Assembly (NCBI GenBank): GCA_913047625.1
Contig: CAJWUJ010000009.1
Span: 1-53,099 of the forward strand
Length of the DNA stretch: 53,099 nt
Direction: 5' to 3'
Source of the DNA: an uncultured Dehalococcoidia bacterium
GTDB lineage: Bacteria; Chloroflexota; Dehalococcoidia; Lucifugimonadales; CAJWUJ01
The notes under the pieces were generated by a model. The model was not told the origin of the DNA, did not search any database, and saw nothing but the letters and a program-made list of their open reading frames with translations. The position numbers and the translations under genes were made by a program. How positions within the stretch are numbered: position 1 is the stretch's first letter; the number at the start of each line of letters is the position of its first letter. Positions 45,737 through 52,873 of this stretch are shown piece after piece.

Positions 45737-46489
45737 TCACGTTTTGCAACGATTTAGAAACTCCTTGGCACCGTTTTCCAACCACGGAGCTATTGCTGTT
45801 GTCACGAACTTAACTCCTTTTTCAAGGTAATGTTGAACATTGCCACTATTTACCAGAGTTCCCGCTATTTTCCCGGCACCTGTAATACGATCAATAGCCT
45901 CATCAACTTTTACAAGAACATCGGGGTGACCTGCCTGTCCAAGTAATCCCATACTTTGTGCAAGATCCCCAGGTGCTACAAAAAATACATCAACATGTTC
46001 CACAGTAAGAATTTCGTCAAGATTCTTGATTGCCAGAATGTCCTCGATTAAAACAATAACCATGGTTTCGTCATTTGCCTTTTGCGCAAAATTCTCCACC
46101 CCAATACCTTGCCTACTTGTATAATTACCTCGTGAACCTAACGGGTGAAACTTGGCTGCTTTCACAACCCGTTCTGCGTCTGCTTTGGTGTCAACATGGG
46201 GAACTACAATTGCCTGAGCACCAACATCAAGAGTCCTATACACAACCCCAGGCAAATTTAAATTAACCCTCACAACAGATGTCATATTCCACAAATCCGC
46301 GGCACGGGTCATATCCGGTATCTCAGCAAAATCAATAGCCGCATGTTCAGTTTCAATCCAAACACCATCAAAGCCATAGGGCCCCATGTATTCGATTAAA
46401 TCCGCTGTAATCGGAAATGGAGTCATTACAACAGTGGCCAATTCACCTGCTACCAATTTATGCTTTATTATATTTTTCCTTATTTCCAC
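45737..46489 (-). CDS. HpcH/HpaI-family class II aldolase
   Basis: A 250-residue TIM-barrel aldolase of the 2-keto-3-deoxy acid type. It shows YGFDGVWIETEHAAIDF, with the metal-binding Glu and the catalytic His, RVNLNLPGVVYRTLDVGAQ, IVVPHVDTKADAERVV, FHPLGSRG and FFVAPGDLAQSMGLLGQAGH. Relatives cleave 2-keto-3-deoxy sugar acids or 4-hydroxy-2-ketoacids to pyruvate and an aldehyde; the substrate is not readable. The start is GTG at 46489, supported by GGGAGG upstream. With the SelA-fold and GGT genes it suggests a sugar-acid or amino-acid breakdown module. Confidence 0.88.
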   Translation of the reverse strand: MEIRKNIIKHKLVAGELATVVMTPFPITADLIEYMGPYGFDGVWIETEHAAIDFAEIPDMTRAADLWNMTSVVRVNLNLPGVVYRTLDVGAQAIVVPHVDTKADAERVVKAAKFHPLGSRGNYTSRQGIGVENFAQKANDETMVIVLIEDILAIKNLDEILTVEHVDVFFVAPGDLAQSMGLLGQAGHPDVLVKVDEAIDRITGAGKIAGTLVNSGNVQHYLEKGVKFVTTAIAPWLENGAKEFLNRCKT

Positions 46490-46634
46490 TAGATTCCTCC
46501 CTCTTTAAACATAATACTGAAAGGCTTTTGGGTTCATTTAAACCCCACGCTATCTTACGCTAAGACATTTTCAGGAACAATCCCAAGCATATAACGTAAT
46601 ACAAAACATATATACCCTTGGATTTAGATAAAAT

Positions 46635-46877
46635 ATGTATTATTTTACATATATGAACACAAGACTATTCATCTTGACCTTTACCATTATTTCATACACA
46701 GTGATTTTCCCGGCGATAGGAGCCGCAGTTCTTTTTGCTCTAGATACATCTGCCTTCGCGAACACTACCGTCACGCTGATAAATATCTTACGTGGCTTTT
46801 GTGTTTTCTGTACGATTGCTGGATTGGCTTCGAGTAAATTCATCTATTCAGCTCTGAAGAAGAAATTACTTAAATAA
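46635..46877 (+). CDS. Small two-helix membrane protein of unknown function
   Basis: 80 residues (74 if the ATG at 46653 is used). Two hydrophobic helices are obvious, at about residues 10-36 (LFILTFTIISYTVIFPAIGA) and 43-66, followed by a basic tail ending KKKLLK. No family is recognised. There is no convincing ribosome site at either ATG. It lies upstream of the unknown 257-residue gene with an intervening promoter, so they are not clearly one unit. It might be spurious, but the amphipathic layout and the positively charged end look like a real membrane protein. Confidence 0.5.
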   Translation: MYYFTYMNTRLFILTFTIISYTVIFPAIGAAVLFALDTSAFANTTVTLINILRGFCVFCTIAGLASSKFIYSALKKKLLK

Positions 46878-46945
46878 CCCCGCACAATTGTTCACTTGGG
46901 ATCCACGCTGGCACCACCCATAAGGAAATCTGCTATTTTGCCTAA

Positions 46946-46974
46946 TTGCACTTCATCATATAGACCCTTATAAT
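46946..46974 (+). promoter_or_regulatory. Sigma-70 promoter with the -10 inside a palindrome
   Basis: TTGCAC (46946-46951), a 17-base spacer and a perfect TATAAT (46969-46974). The -10 box lies in the loop of the 13-bp inverted repeat at 46955-46988, so a protein bound to the repeat would block it. Transcription would start near 46981, about 47 bases before the ATG at 47028. Confidence 0.65.
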
Positions 46975-46988
46975 AGGGTCTATATGAT
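46955..46988. repeat. 13-bp perfect inverted repeat (operator-like)
   Basis: ATCATATAGACCC (46955-46967) and GGGTCTATATGAT (46976-46988) are exact reverse complements with an 8-base spacer. A further AGGGTCT half-site follows at 46997-47003, with another TTATAAT behind it. The half-site pattern around a promoter is typical of a repressor operator. Confidence 0.75.
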
Positions 46989-47027
46989 ATTTTACTAGGG
47001 TCTTTATAATATTTTTATAAGGTTTTT

Positions 47028-47801
47028 ATGATTACTCGTACTCAGCTCAAGTTGCGGTCTTTAGGCCTCAGGGCATCGGAAGAGAAATTAATAGCAATTT
47101 ATGACCGATTGCGCAGAAATAATAGTTTATACTCCATCTATGCGGGGCGACATAAGCTCCCCACTGTTTCCAAAGGTCTCGTAACCAAAGTCTCTCGACT
47201 TTTCTCAAGTGGCAAACTGGACTTCTTACGGTATGAATATCAATTCAGTTCATCTAGCCATCAACTAGATGACCACTTCTCCAAACAACGGTATGCCATT
47301 GTTCAAGAAGCTGAAAAACTTGCCCCTGTATCCCTTTTCACCATCCAAAACATTATGTCCCTAAGTAATGGCACGCGATATGATGATATTTACGCCTGTA
47401 CTCTACTTAATGACTATGACCTTCAAGTATCATATCGAAACAAGATTATGACCCCGGATTGCCAAGAATCTGAATCTATCCCTCATTTTCCACAGTTAGA
47501 AGGCTACCTTCAAATCCTCTATAGAATGTACTATGAAAGCCAGTTTCCTCACTCCCCTATACCTCTTCTGAGAGTAGCTGTTGGACTCGTTGTAGAGGGT
47601 AAATTAACAGCAGATGCCATCACATATGCTATAGGAAATAATCTGATCCGTTATGCAGTCTGGAAAGGCCCTCTCAACTGTACAGCGTACGTCCAATCAT
47701 TAAGGATCCTTATACGCAATAAATCCTCACTTGAAAAAACAGTAGCTGAAATCTCACAATTGATCCGTATTCCATTGACGGTCACTGAAGTTCATGAATA
47801 G
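47028..47801 (+). CDS. Conserved-looking protein of unknown function (257 aa)
   Basis: I do not recognise this protein. It is 257 residues, soluble, and mixed helical. It begins TRTQLKLRSLGLRASEEKL, with a basic N-terminal third (RLRRNNSLYSIYAGRHKL) that could bind nucleic acid. The middle has YDDIYACTLLNDYDLQVSYR and the C-terminal half ends in amphipathic helices. There is no signal peptide and no catalytic motif that I can name. AAGG at 47019-47022 precedes the ATG. It is driven by the promoter embedded in a palindrome, so it could be autoregulated. Confidence 0.7.
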   Translation: MITRTQLKLRSLGLRASEEKLIAIYDRLRRNNSLYSIYAGRHKLPTVSKGLVTKVSRLFSSGKLDFLRYEYQFSSSSHQLDDHFSKQRYAIVQEAEKLAPVSLFTIQNIMSLSNGTRYDDIYACTLLNDYDLQVSYRNKIMTPDCQESESIPHFPQLEGYLQILYRMYYESQFPHSPIPLLRVAVGLVVEGKLTADAITYAIGNNLIRYAVWKGPLNCTAYVQSLRILIRNKSSLEKTVAEISQLIRIPLTVTEVHE

Positions 47802-47921
47802 CAGAGTTCTTATTAATTGGCAGACAAACAAACCTAACGTACAATATCTACAGTAACTGGATCAATTTTTGGAATGCCCGGTAAATCACCTGACAGATAT
47901 CTAGGACATAAGGAGGTCGTA

Positions 47922-48863
47922 ATGGCCGAATACCTTATCTGGCTTAACGGCAAATACATACCCCGCAATCAAGCAAAAATCAGCATGTTAGATAGAGGAT
48001 TCCGGTTAGGAGATGTGGTATTTGACACTGAACGAACTTTCAATGGTAAGGTGTTTAAGCTTCGTGACCATTTGGAAAGACTCTACCACTCTCTGCAATA
48101 TATGCGTATCGATCCAGGAATGACTATGGATGACATGGAGCAGCTAACGTTGGACGTTGTCCAAAACAATGAACCAAACCGACCCCCTGGAGATGATTAT
48201 ATGATTACCCAGATCGTAACTCGAGGTCAGGCCGACAGCCTTGCTCCGAGCCCTGGCGGTGCTAAAGTAACACCGGATTTAAAGGCGAATGTTTCTATCT
48301 GGATAGATCCCATTGACTTCGTTGGCCACTCACGTTTATACAGAGATGGAGGCCACGTAGTAATCCCAAAGACTCGGGCACTCTCCTCCGATCAAGTAGA
48401 TGCTAAAGTCAAACACTTTAACCGGCTCCATTTTGTCTTGGCACAAATGGAAGTGGCAGATGTTGATCCTGACGCTTTTCCAGTACTCCTTGATACAGAC
48501 GGGAACCTTAGCGAAAGTACCGGATTTAACTTCTTTATCATAAAAGATGGAAAACTCAGAACACCAGGAGACCAGAATATTCTCCAAGGGATAACACGTA
48601 CAACTGTCCTAGAAATCGCCACTCAACTAGGCATTCCGTTCACTTGTGAAAATAACCTGCAACCTTATGATGCATACACTGCAGATGAAGCTTTTCTCTG
48701 CAATACCCCCTCCTGTATTCTGCCAATAGTTAAGATTGATAATAGAATACTCGGGGACGGTTCACCAGGTCCAATTACAAAGCAACTGATGGCAGCATGC
48801 GAAGAAATGGTTGGTCTTAATTTTGTCGATCAAGCAGACCGTCGGTCGCAAGACGCTCACTGA
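47922..48863 (+). CDS. Class IV aminotransferase (branched-chain/D-amino-acid type)
   Basis: A 313-residue fold-type IV PLP enzyme. It has IWLNGKYIPRNQAKISMLDRGFRLGD, VFDTERTFNGKVFKLRDHLERL and the Lys-bearing segment DAKVKHFNRLHFVLAQME. LSESTGFNFFIIKDGKL holds the conserved Glu, and TRTTVLEIATQLGI and LCNTPSCILPI follow. The family covers IlvE, D-amino-acid transaminase and aminodeoxychorismate lyase; the substrate side is not decided. The ATG at 47922 is preceded by a perfect AGGAGGT (47911-47917). The longer reading from 47874 would add 16 residues and has no ribosome site. Confidence 0.88.
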   Translation: MAEYLIWLNGKYIPRNQAKISMLDRGFRLGDVVFDTERTFNGKVFKLRDHLERLYHSLQYMRIDPGMTMDDMEQLTLDVVQNNEPNRPPGDDYMITQIVTRGQADSLAPSPGGAKVTPDLKANVSIWIDPIDFVGHSRLYRDGGHVVIPKTRALSSDQVDAKVKHFNRLHFVLAQMEVADVDPDAFPVLLDTDGNLSESTGFNFFIIKDGKLRTPGDQNILQGITRTTVLEIATQLGIPFTCENNLQPYDAYTADEAFLCNTPSCILPIVKIDNRILGDGSPGPITKQLMAACEEMVGLNFVDQADRRSQDAH

Positions 48864-48869
48864 ATCAGC

Positions 48870-50828
48870 ATGTTAACTGTATCGAACCTTAGTAAGAGTT
48901 ACGGGGAAAGAAACTTGTTCAGTGACCTCTCTTTCTCGGTGACTGCCAAAACACGTATAGCACTAATAGGACCAAATGGCTGTGGTAAAACGACCCTCCT
49001 GGATATTTTGTCAGGAGGATCAACTCCAGATACTGGCAAAATCATACCTAAACGCAATACCACTATTGGGTATTTAAAACAAGAACTGCCCACATTATCT
49101 GATCATTCCTTACTCCAAGCAGTAATAGACCAACCTTCATCAATAACCGAGCTCCAAAACAAAATTAGTGACTTGGAGAATAGCACAAAGTCACATTCAA
49201 ATCTTTCTGAAAGAGATGACAACTTACTACTTATTGGAAAACTTGAGCAGGATTTACAACAGCAACAAAAGGATCTACGTGAACATGAAGCAAAAGCTAT
49301 TTTGTCCGGGCTGGGGTTCCTAAATAAAGATTTTTCAAAATCCCTGAATCAATTCAGCGGTGGTTGGATCATGAGAGCAGTACTGGCCAAATTACTATTC
49401 AAACAACCGGATATACTTCTGCTCGATGAACCAACTAACCATCTGGATCTCGAAGCAAACCTGTGGTTTGAAAAATACCTCTTATCTTTTCCAGGCATAG
49501 TCATTATTGCGTCCCATGACCGCATATTCCTGAATAATATCGCTACATCTGTCCTTGCTATAGATAGCAGTAATGTTCTACTTATAAAAGGTAACTATGA
49601 TGACTATCTGCGGAAACAAGCCCACTTTCTCCAAGCACAAACAACCGCTGCTGTCCAACAAAAACGTGAGAGAGACAAACAAATGCAGTTCGTAGAACGC
49701 TTCAGATCAAAAGCACGGAAAGCCAGCCAGGTACAAAGCAGACTAAAACAGCTTCAAAGACTCGCCAATATAGAAGTACCCCGAGCTACAAAACGAGTAC
49801 ATTATAAATTCCCCGAACCTAAAAGGAGTGGTACGGATGTCATCACGCTGAAAAACATATTGAAATCATATGGTGACCATCTAGTGTATGAAAACCTGAA
49901 CCTAACCCTGCAACGCGGAGACAAAGTAGCGCTGGTAGGACCTAATGGCGCTGGTAAAACGACCTTACTGAAGATCCTCGCTGGAGCTTTACCGTTCGAA
50001 AACGGTACAAGAAAGCTTGGTCATAACGTATATCCATCCTACTACGCCCAACATCTCCTCGAACTCCTATCCCCTGGTAATACCCTGCTGGAAGAACTCC
50101 GTGACACTGCACCTAGTGAAGATCATCAAAGCCTAAGAAATATCCTTGGCGGATTCCTATTTACAGGTGACGCAGTTTCGAAACAAATATCAGTGTTATC
50201 AGGTGGAGAAAAGGCTAGAATCGCGCTTGCAAAACTCTTGGTTCAACCAAGTAATCTGCTGTTCATGGATGAACCTACCAACCATCTGGACATCGTTTCG
50301 CGTGAAATACTGATTGATGCTCTTACCGACTACAAAGGAACTCTGTGTTTTATTACCCATGATAGATCCTTAATCCATCAAGTAGCCAATAAAATCATCT
50401 CAATAGATCAAGGAATCATCTATGAACATCCAGGTAACTATGCTAGTTATCTCCTCAGTAACCAACAAAGAGATTCAAATACCCTTACGATAGAGAACGC
50501 AGCAACGACAGAAACAGGAAATACTAAAAGCCAAAAACCTTCCAATGAACACTACTACCAGCGAAAAGATTTACAAAGGAAACTACGTTCACTGGAAACG
50601 AAAGTAAAGAACATCGAAGAGACTCTCGAAATTCACGAAACCAATCTGAAGGATCTGGAAACACAATTATCTAACGCAACCTTACAGAACAGTCTCGAGG
50701 AACTTGCTTTGCTAGGTAAAAACCACAAGGAAAGTCAAATACAGCTTGATACGTTATGGCAAGAGTGGGAAAAACTATCTTTTCAGGCAAAAGAAGTCCA
50801 AGATCAGTTAATCATTAATGAGTCCTGA
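48870..50828 (+). CDS. ABC-F family ATPase
   Basis: A 652-residue soluble protein with two ABC cassettes. The first has Walker A GPNGCGKTTLL near residue 36, signature FSGGWIMRAVLAKLL and Walker B ILLLDEPTNHLDLE. The second has Walker A GPNGAGKTTLL near 357, signature LSGGEKARIALAKLL and Walker B LLFMDEPTNHLD. A linker rich in Arg and Lys (KQMQFVERFRSKARKASQVQ) sits between them, and residues about 560-650 form a coiled coil. ABC-F proteins act on ribosomes, in antibiotic protection or translation; Uup-like proteins have a similar coiled-coil tail. There are no membrane domains. It starts seven bases after the aminotransferase. Confidence 0.92.
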   Translation: MLTVSNLSKSYGERNLFSDLSFSVTAKTRIALIGPNGCGKTTLLDILSGGSTPDTGKIIPKRNTTIGYLKQELPTLSDHSLLQAVIDQPSSITELQNKISDLENSTKSHSNLSERDDNLLLIGKLEQDLQQQQKDLREHEAKAILSGLGFLNKDFSKSLNQFSGGWIMRAVLAKLLFKQPDILLLDEPTNHLDLEANLWFEKYLLSFPGIVIIASHDRIFLNNIATSVLAIDSSNVLLIKGNYDDYLRKQAHFLQAQTTAAVQQKRERDKQMQFVERFRSKARKASQVQSRLKQLQRLANIEVPRATKRVHYKFPEPKRSGTDVITLKNILKSYGDHLVYENLNLTLQRGDKVALVGPNGAGKTTLLKILAGALPFENGTRKLGHNVYPSYYAQHLLELLSPGNTLLEELRDTAPSEDHQSLRNILGGFLFTGDAVSKQISVLSGGEKARIALAKLLVQPSNLLFMDEPTNHLDIVSREILIDALTDYKGTLCFITHDRSLIHQVANKIISIDQGIIYEHPGNYASYLLSNQQRDSNTLTIENAATTETGNTKSQKPSNEHYYQRKDLQRKLRSLETKVKNIEETLEIHETNLKDLETQLSNATLQNSLEELALLGKNHKESQIQLDTLWQEWEKLSFQAKEVQDQLIINES

Positions 50829-50831
50829 AGG

Positions 50832-50860
50832 TTGTTCGTTCGTACAGGTTGGCATAAGAT
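50832..50860 (+). promoter_or_regulatory. Sigma-70 type promoter upstream of the small GYD-like gene
   Basis: TTGTTC (50832-50837), a 17-base spacer and TAAGAT (50855-50860). The spacing is ideal and the -10 repeats the TAAGAT seen at 17227 and 52833. It starts just after the ABC-F stop. Confidence 0.55.
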
Positions 50861-50896
50861 ACCTATGAACAAAAATACCATTAAAGGAGAGGGGAA

Positions 50897-51172
50897 TTGG
50901 CGACTTACCATATTATCCACAGCCATACCGCAGAAACTTGTTACGGTCCTCCAAATGAGGATCCTAAGATAATGGCCCTATGGAAGCAAGTTGGGACAAA
51001 TGCGAAAGAACATAACGTAGACATAAAATACTTTAAGATCAATCCTACAGAACATACTTTTTTCATTTTGGTAGAAGCAGAAGACTATGCCGATGTAGAA
51101 AAAACCATTGGACAATGTAAGAAAACAGGTGAATTCACAATCACACCTGTAGTTGAACAAATCTTTTTCTAG
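50897..51172 (+). CDS. Small ferredoxin-fold protein (DUF3303/GYD-like)
   Basis: A 91-residue protein starting ATYHIIHSHTAETCYGPP, followed by a WKQVGTNAKEHNVDIKYF helix-strand and a HTFFILVEAEDYADVEK segment. The alternation of strands and helices is that of small alpha-beta dimeric proteins such as DUF3303/GYD and the ABM fold. No catalytic residues are evident. The start is TTG at 50897, with AAAGGAGAGGGG immediately upstream. It sits in front of an MFS transporter gene, 18 bases away, so the two may be co-transcribed. Confidence 0.7.
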   Translation: MATYHIIHSHTAETCYGPPNEDPKIMALWKQVGTNAKEHNVDIKYFKINPTEHTFFILVEAEDYADVEKTIGQCKKTGEFTITPVVEQIFF

Positions 51173-51190
51173 TAATACAAATAACAGGTT

Positions 51191-52426
51191 GTGACCATTA
51201 ATCACTCTCGTGAAAAAGTACCGTCCTATTATGGATGGGTTATAACCGGTCTCTTTGCGGTAACATTTGGAATCGCTTGGAGTACCTTGAGCTCATTTGG
51301 CATTTTCTTCAAGCCACTGAGCACTGAACTGGAACTTTCACGGACTTTGGCATCGCTCGCTCCCAGTTTTACATGGATAGCCATTAATTTCTCTGCACCG
51401 CTTTGGGGTATTGTGGCAGATAGATGGAATGCAAGACTGGTAACTATAATTTGTGGTGTGCTTATTGGAACTGGATGGTTCCTGAGTAGTACCATTACAT
51501 CCGGTTGGCAACTATACCTGTTTTTCGGCTGTTTTCTTGGAATAGGTATGGGAGGGATTGGGCCTCCACTGGTAGGACTAACCTCACGTTGGTTCACCCA
51601 TAACCGGGGTTTTGCTCTCGGAATCGGGTTTGCAGGGCTTGGTATAGCGATCACTTTCATGTCACCGCTGGCACGCTGGCTTGTCGAAACTTACGGATGG
51701 CGAACTGGCATGCAGGATTTTGCCTTTATTACATGGGCTGTCATCGTTATAGGAGCACTGTTTTTAAAACAACCACCGGAATCCAATCTACTCAGCACTT
51801 CACAGGCAGATTCCTCACATGCGGGTGTACAACCAATAGATACACCTAAAACAGCACGAAGCGCGATGCAATCAATTTGGAGCATCTCCTTTCTTTTACT
51901 CTCATTCATGTGGTTTGCATCCACGCTGGCGATATCACAGGTGGTTGTGCACTTCGTTCCTCGAGCGACAGACGTGGGATTAAGTGCAGCGCAAGCTGCA
52001 CTTATTCTCAGTATCGTAGGAATTGTAAGCAGTATCGGCAAAGCAGGTGGCGGAATTCTGGGAGATAAAATTGGACCTGAAATGGCCTTCTGCCTCTCAA
52101 TGTTATTAAAGGCTGCTGCTCTTATATGGCTTTTATTCGCAACATCATTCTGGATGTTCTTCATATTCGGTGTGGCCTTTGGGCTCGCCTGGGGTGGATT
52201 CACACCGCAAGTGGCCAACATAATGGGTCGTATTTTTGATCTTCGGCATATGTCTACTCTCTACGGTGCACTCTGGCTGGGAGGCGGCATGGGATCCGTT
52301 GTGGGACCATTGCTGGCAGGATGGGCATTTGACGTCAGTGGTAGCTATATATTCTCGTTCAGTGCCAATGCAGTAGTGTGTATATTAGTAGCTGGATTAC
52401 CTTTCCTTATACGCAAAGCCAATTGA
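51191..52426 (+). CDS. MFS transporter (OxlT/monocarboxylate-like)
   Basis: A 411-residue major facilitator with twelve predicted membrane helices. It opens YYGWVITGLFAVTFGIAWSTL, typical of the oxalate/formate and monocarboxylate group. GIVADRWNARLV is the loop 2-3 signature, and GKAGGGILGDKIGPEMAFC is the equivalent in the second half. Likely cargo is an organic anion such as an acid feeding the oxidases and dehydrogenases of this window (inference). The start is GTG at 51191 with a weak ribosome site. The 3' end overlaps the promoter that precedes the riboswitch. Confidence 0.88.
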   Translation: MTINHSREKVPSYYGWVITGLFAVTFGIAWSTLSSFGIFFKPLSTELELSRTLASLAPSFTWIAINFSAPLWGIVADRWNARLVTIICGVLIGTGWFLSSTITSGWQLYLFFGCFLGIGMGGIGPPLVGLTSRWFTHNRGFALGIGFAGLGIAITFMSPLARWLVETYGWRTGMQDFAFITWAVIVIGALFLKQPPESNLLSTSQADSSHAGVQPIDTPKTARSAMQSIWSISFLLLSFMWFASTLAISQVVVHFVPRATDVGLSAAQAALILSIVGIVSSIGKAGGGILGDKIGPEMAFCLSMLLKAAALIWLLFATSFWMFFIFGVAFGLAWGGFTPQVANIMGRIFDLRHMSTLYGALWLGGGMGSVVGPLLAGWAFDVSGSYIFSFSANAVVCILVAGLPFLIRKAN

Positions 52427-52451
52427 CAACCTTGTTTATTTGTCCTACGGT
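52423..52451 (+). promoter_or_regulatory. Promoter of the riboswitch transcript
   Basis: A perfect -35 TTGACA (52423-52428), 17 bases, then TACGGT (52446-52451). The -35 overlaps the MFS stop codon. Transcription would start near 52458, just ahead of the riboswitch. Confidence 0.5.
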
Positions 52452-52464
52452 GACCCCATAATTA

Positions 52465-52570
52465 CATATTCGTATCGAGCGGTAGGCGAGGCCCTCAGGC
52501 CATTGACCCTACTCGGCAACCTTACCTTTGAAGGTGCCCTGAGGAAACGACGAGGTTCTAAAAGAACAAA
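52465..52570 (+). promoter_or_regulatory. S-adenosylmethionine riboswitch, SAM-I/SAM-IV clan (variant)
   Basis: A compact structured leader. The AGCGG at 52478-52482 resembles the SAM-I core start. P2 forms from GTAGG (52482-52486) with CCTAC (52508-52512) and, inside it, GCC (52491-52493) with GGC (52498-52500). The P2 loop CCTCA (52493-52497) can pair with TGAGG (52540-52544) as a pseudoknot. P3 is GGC (52515-52517) with GCC (52536-52538) and ACCTT with AAGGT, giving the hallmark CGGCAACC...GGTGCC. GTTCT and AGAAC (about 52555-52566) add a 3' hairpin. The P1 closing stem is weak by eye. It lies ahead of a terminator and a methyltransferase gene, as expected for a SAM-responsive switch. Confidence 0.65.
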
Positions 52571-52573
52571 TGG

Positions 52574-52605
52574 GTACGGCTCTCCGTACTCGGAGAGCTT
52601 TTTTT
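52574..52605 (+). terminator. Intrinsic terminator of the riboswitch expression platform
   Basis: GCTCTCCG (52579-52586) and CGGAGAGC (52591-52598) form an 8-bp stem with a TACT loop, followed by seven T (52599-52605). A competing hairpin GTACGG (52574-52579) with CCGTAC (52584-52589) cannot form at the same time. This is the usual layout of a transcription-attenuating switch. Confidence 0.88.
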
Positions 52606-52655
52606 ATTGCCTCGTCTCCAATCACCCTGACTCAAATATGACAAGGAGGATAGTC

Positions 52656-52784
52656 ATGGAAAATCTGACATATGCGGAATTCTTGAAGAAGGTAATGGGC
52701 ACATCGTTGCTATTGCCCATCAGCGATGAGGCCGAGAAAACTGAAGAGTCAACCGATCAAGAGGGAGACACATCCAATGAATAG
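52656..52784 (+). CDS. 42-residue acidic small protein behind the riboswitch
   Basis: 42 residues: MENLTYAEFLKKVMGTSLLL, then a Glu/Asp/Ser/Thr-rich tail. AAGGAGG (52643-52649) lies six bases before the ATG, a strong ribosome site. The same frame is open back to 52440, but that part is the riboswitch. The N-terminal half could form an amphipathic helix; there is no recognisable domain. It is the first gene controlled by the riboswitch-terminator, so a link to methionine/SAM metabolism is inferred from position alone. Confidence 0.65.
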   Translation: MENLTYAEFLKKVMGTSLLLPISDEAEKTEESTDQEGDTSNE

Positions 52785-52830
52785 CTAAGTAACCTCAACA
52801 GAGATAGGATTGTTGCTCCTTATCACTTAG
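52785..52830 (+). repeat. Stem-loop between the small ORF and the methyltransferase
   Basis: CTAAGT (52785-52790) pairs with ACTTAG (52825-52830). Inside, GATAGGA (52803-52809) pairs with TCCTTATC (52817-52824) with one bulge. No T-run follows. It overlaps the next promoter. Confidence 0.4.
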
Positions 52831-52838
52831 CGTAAGAT
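52810..52838 (+). promoter_or_regulatory. Sigma-70 type promoter of the methyltransferase gene
   Basis: TTGTTG (52810-52815), a 17-base spacer and TAAGAT (52833-52838). If active, it gives the methyltransferase a transcript independent of the riboswitch upstream. Confidence 0.5.
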
Positions 52839-52873
52839 AGAGGTATCGAACAATCTCTTAAAAGGTATTCTTA

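Noticed and set aside
46955-46988. Intrinsic terminator for the upstream small gene
   Set aside because: A perfectly spaced promoter overlaps the hairpin, and no long T-run follows; operator is the better reading.
52440-52655. Upstream extension of the 42-residue ORF to 114 residues
   Set aside because: This stretch contains the riboswitch and terminator, and the clear Shine-Dalgarno sequence lies before the ATG at 52656.
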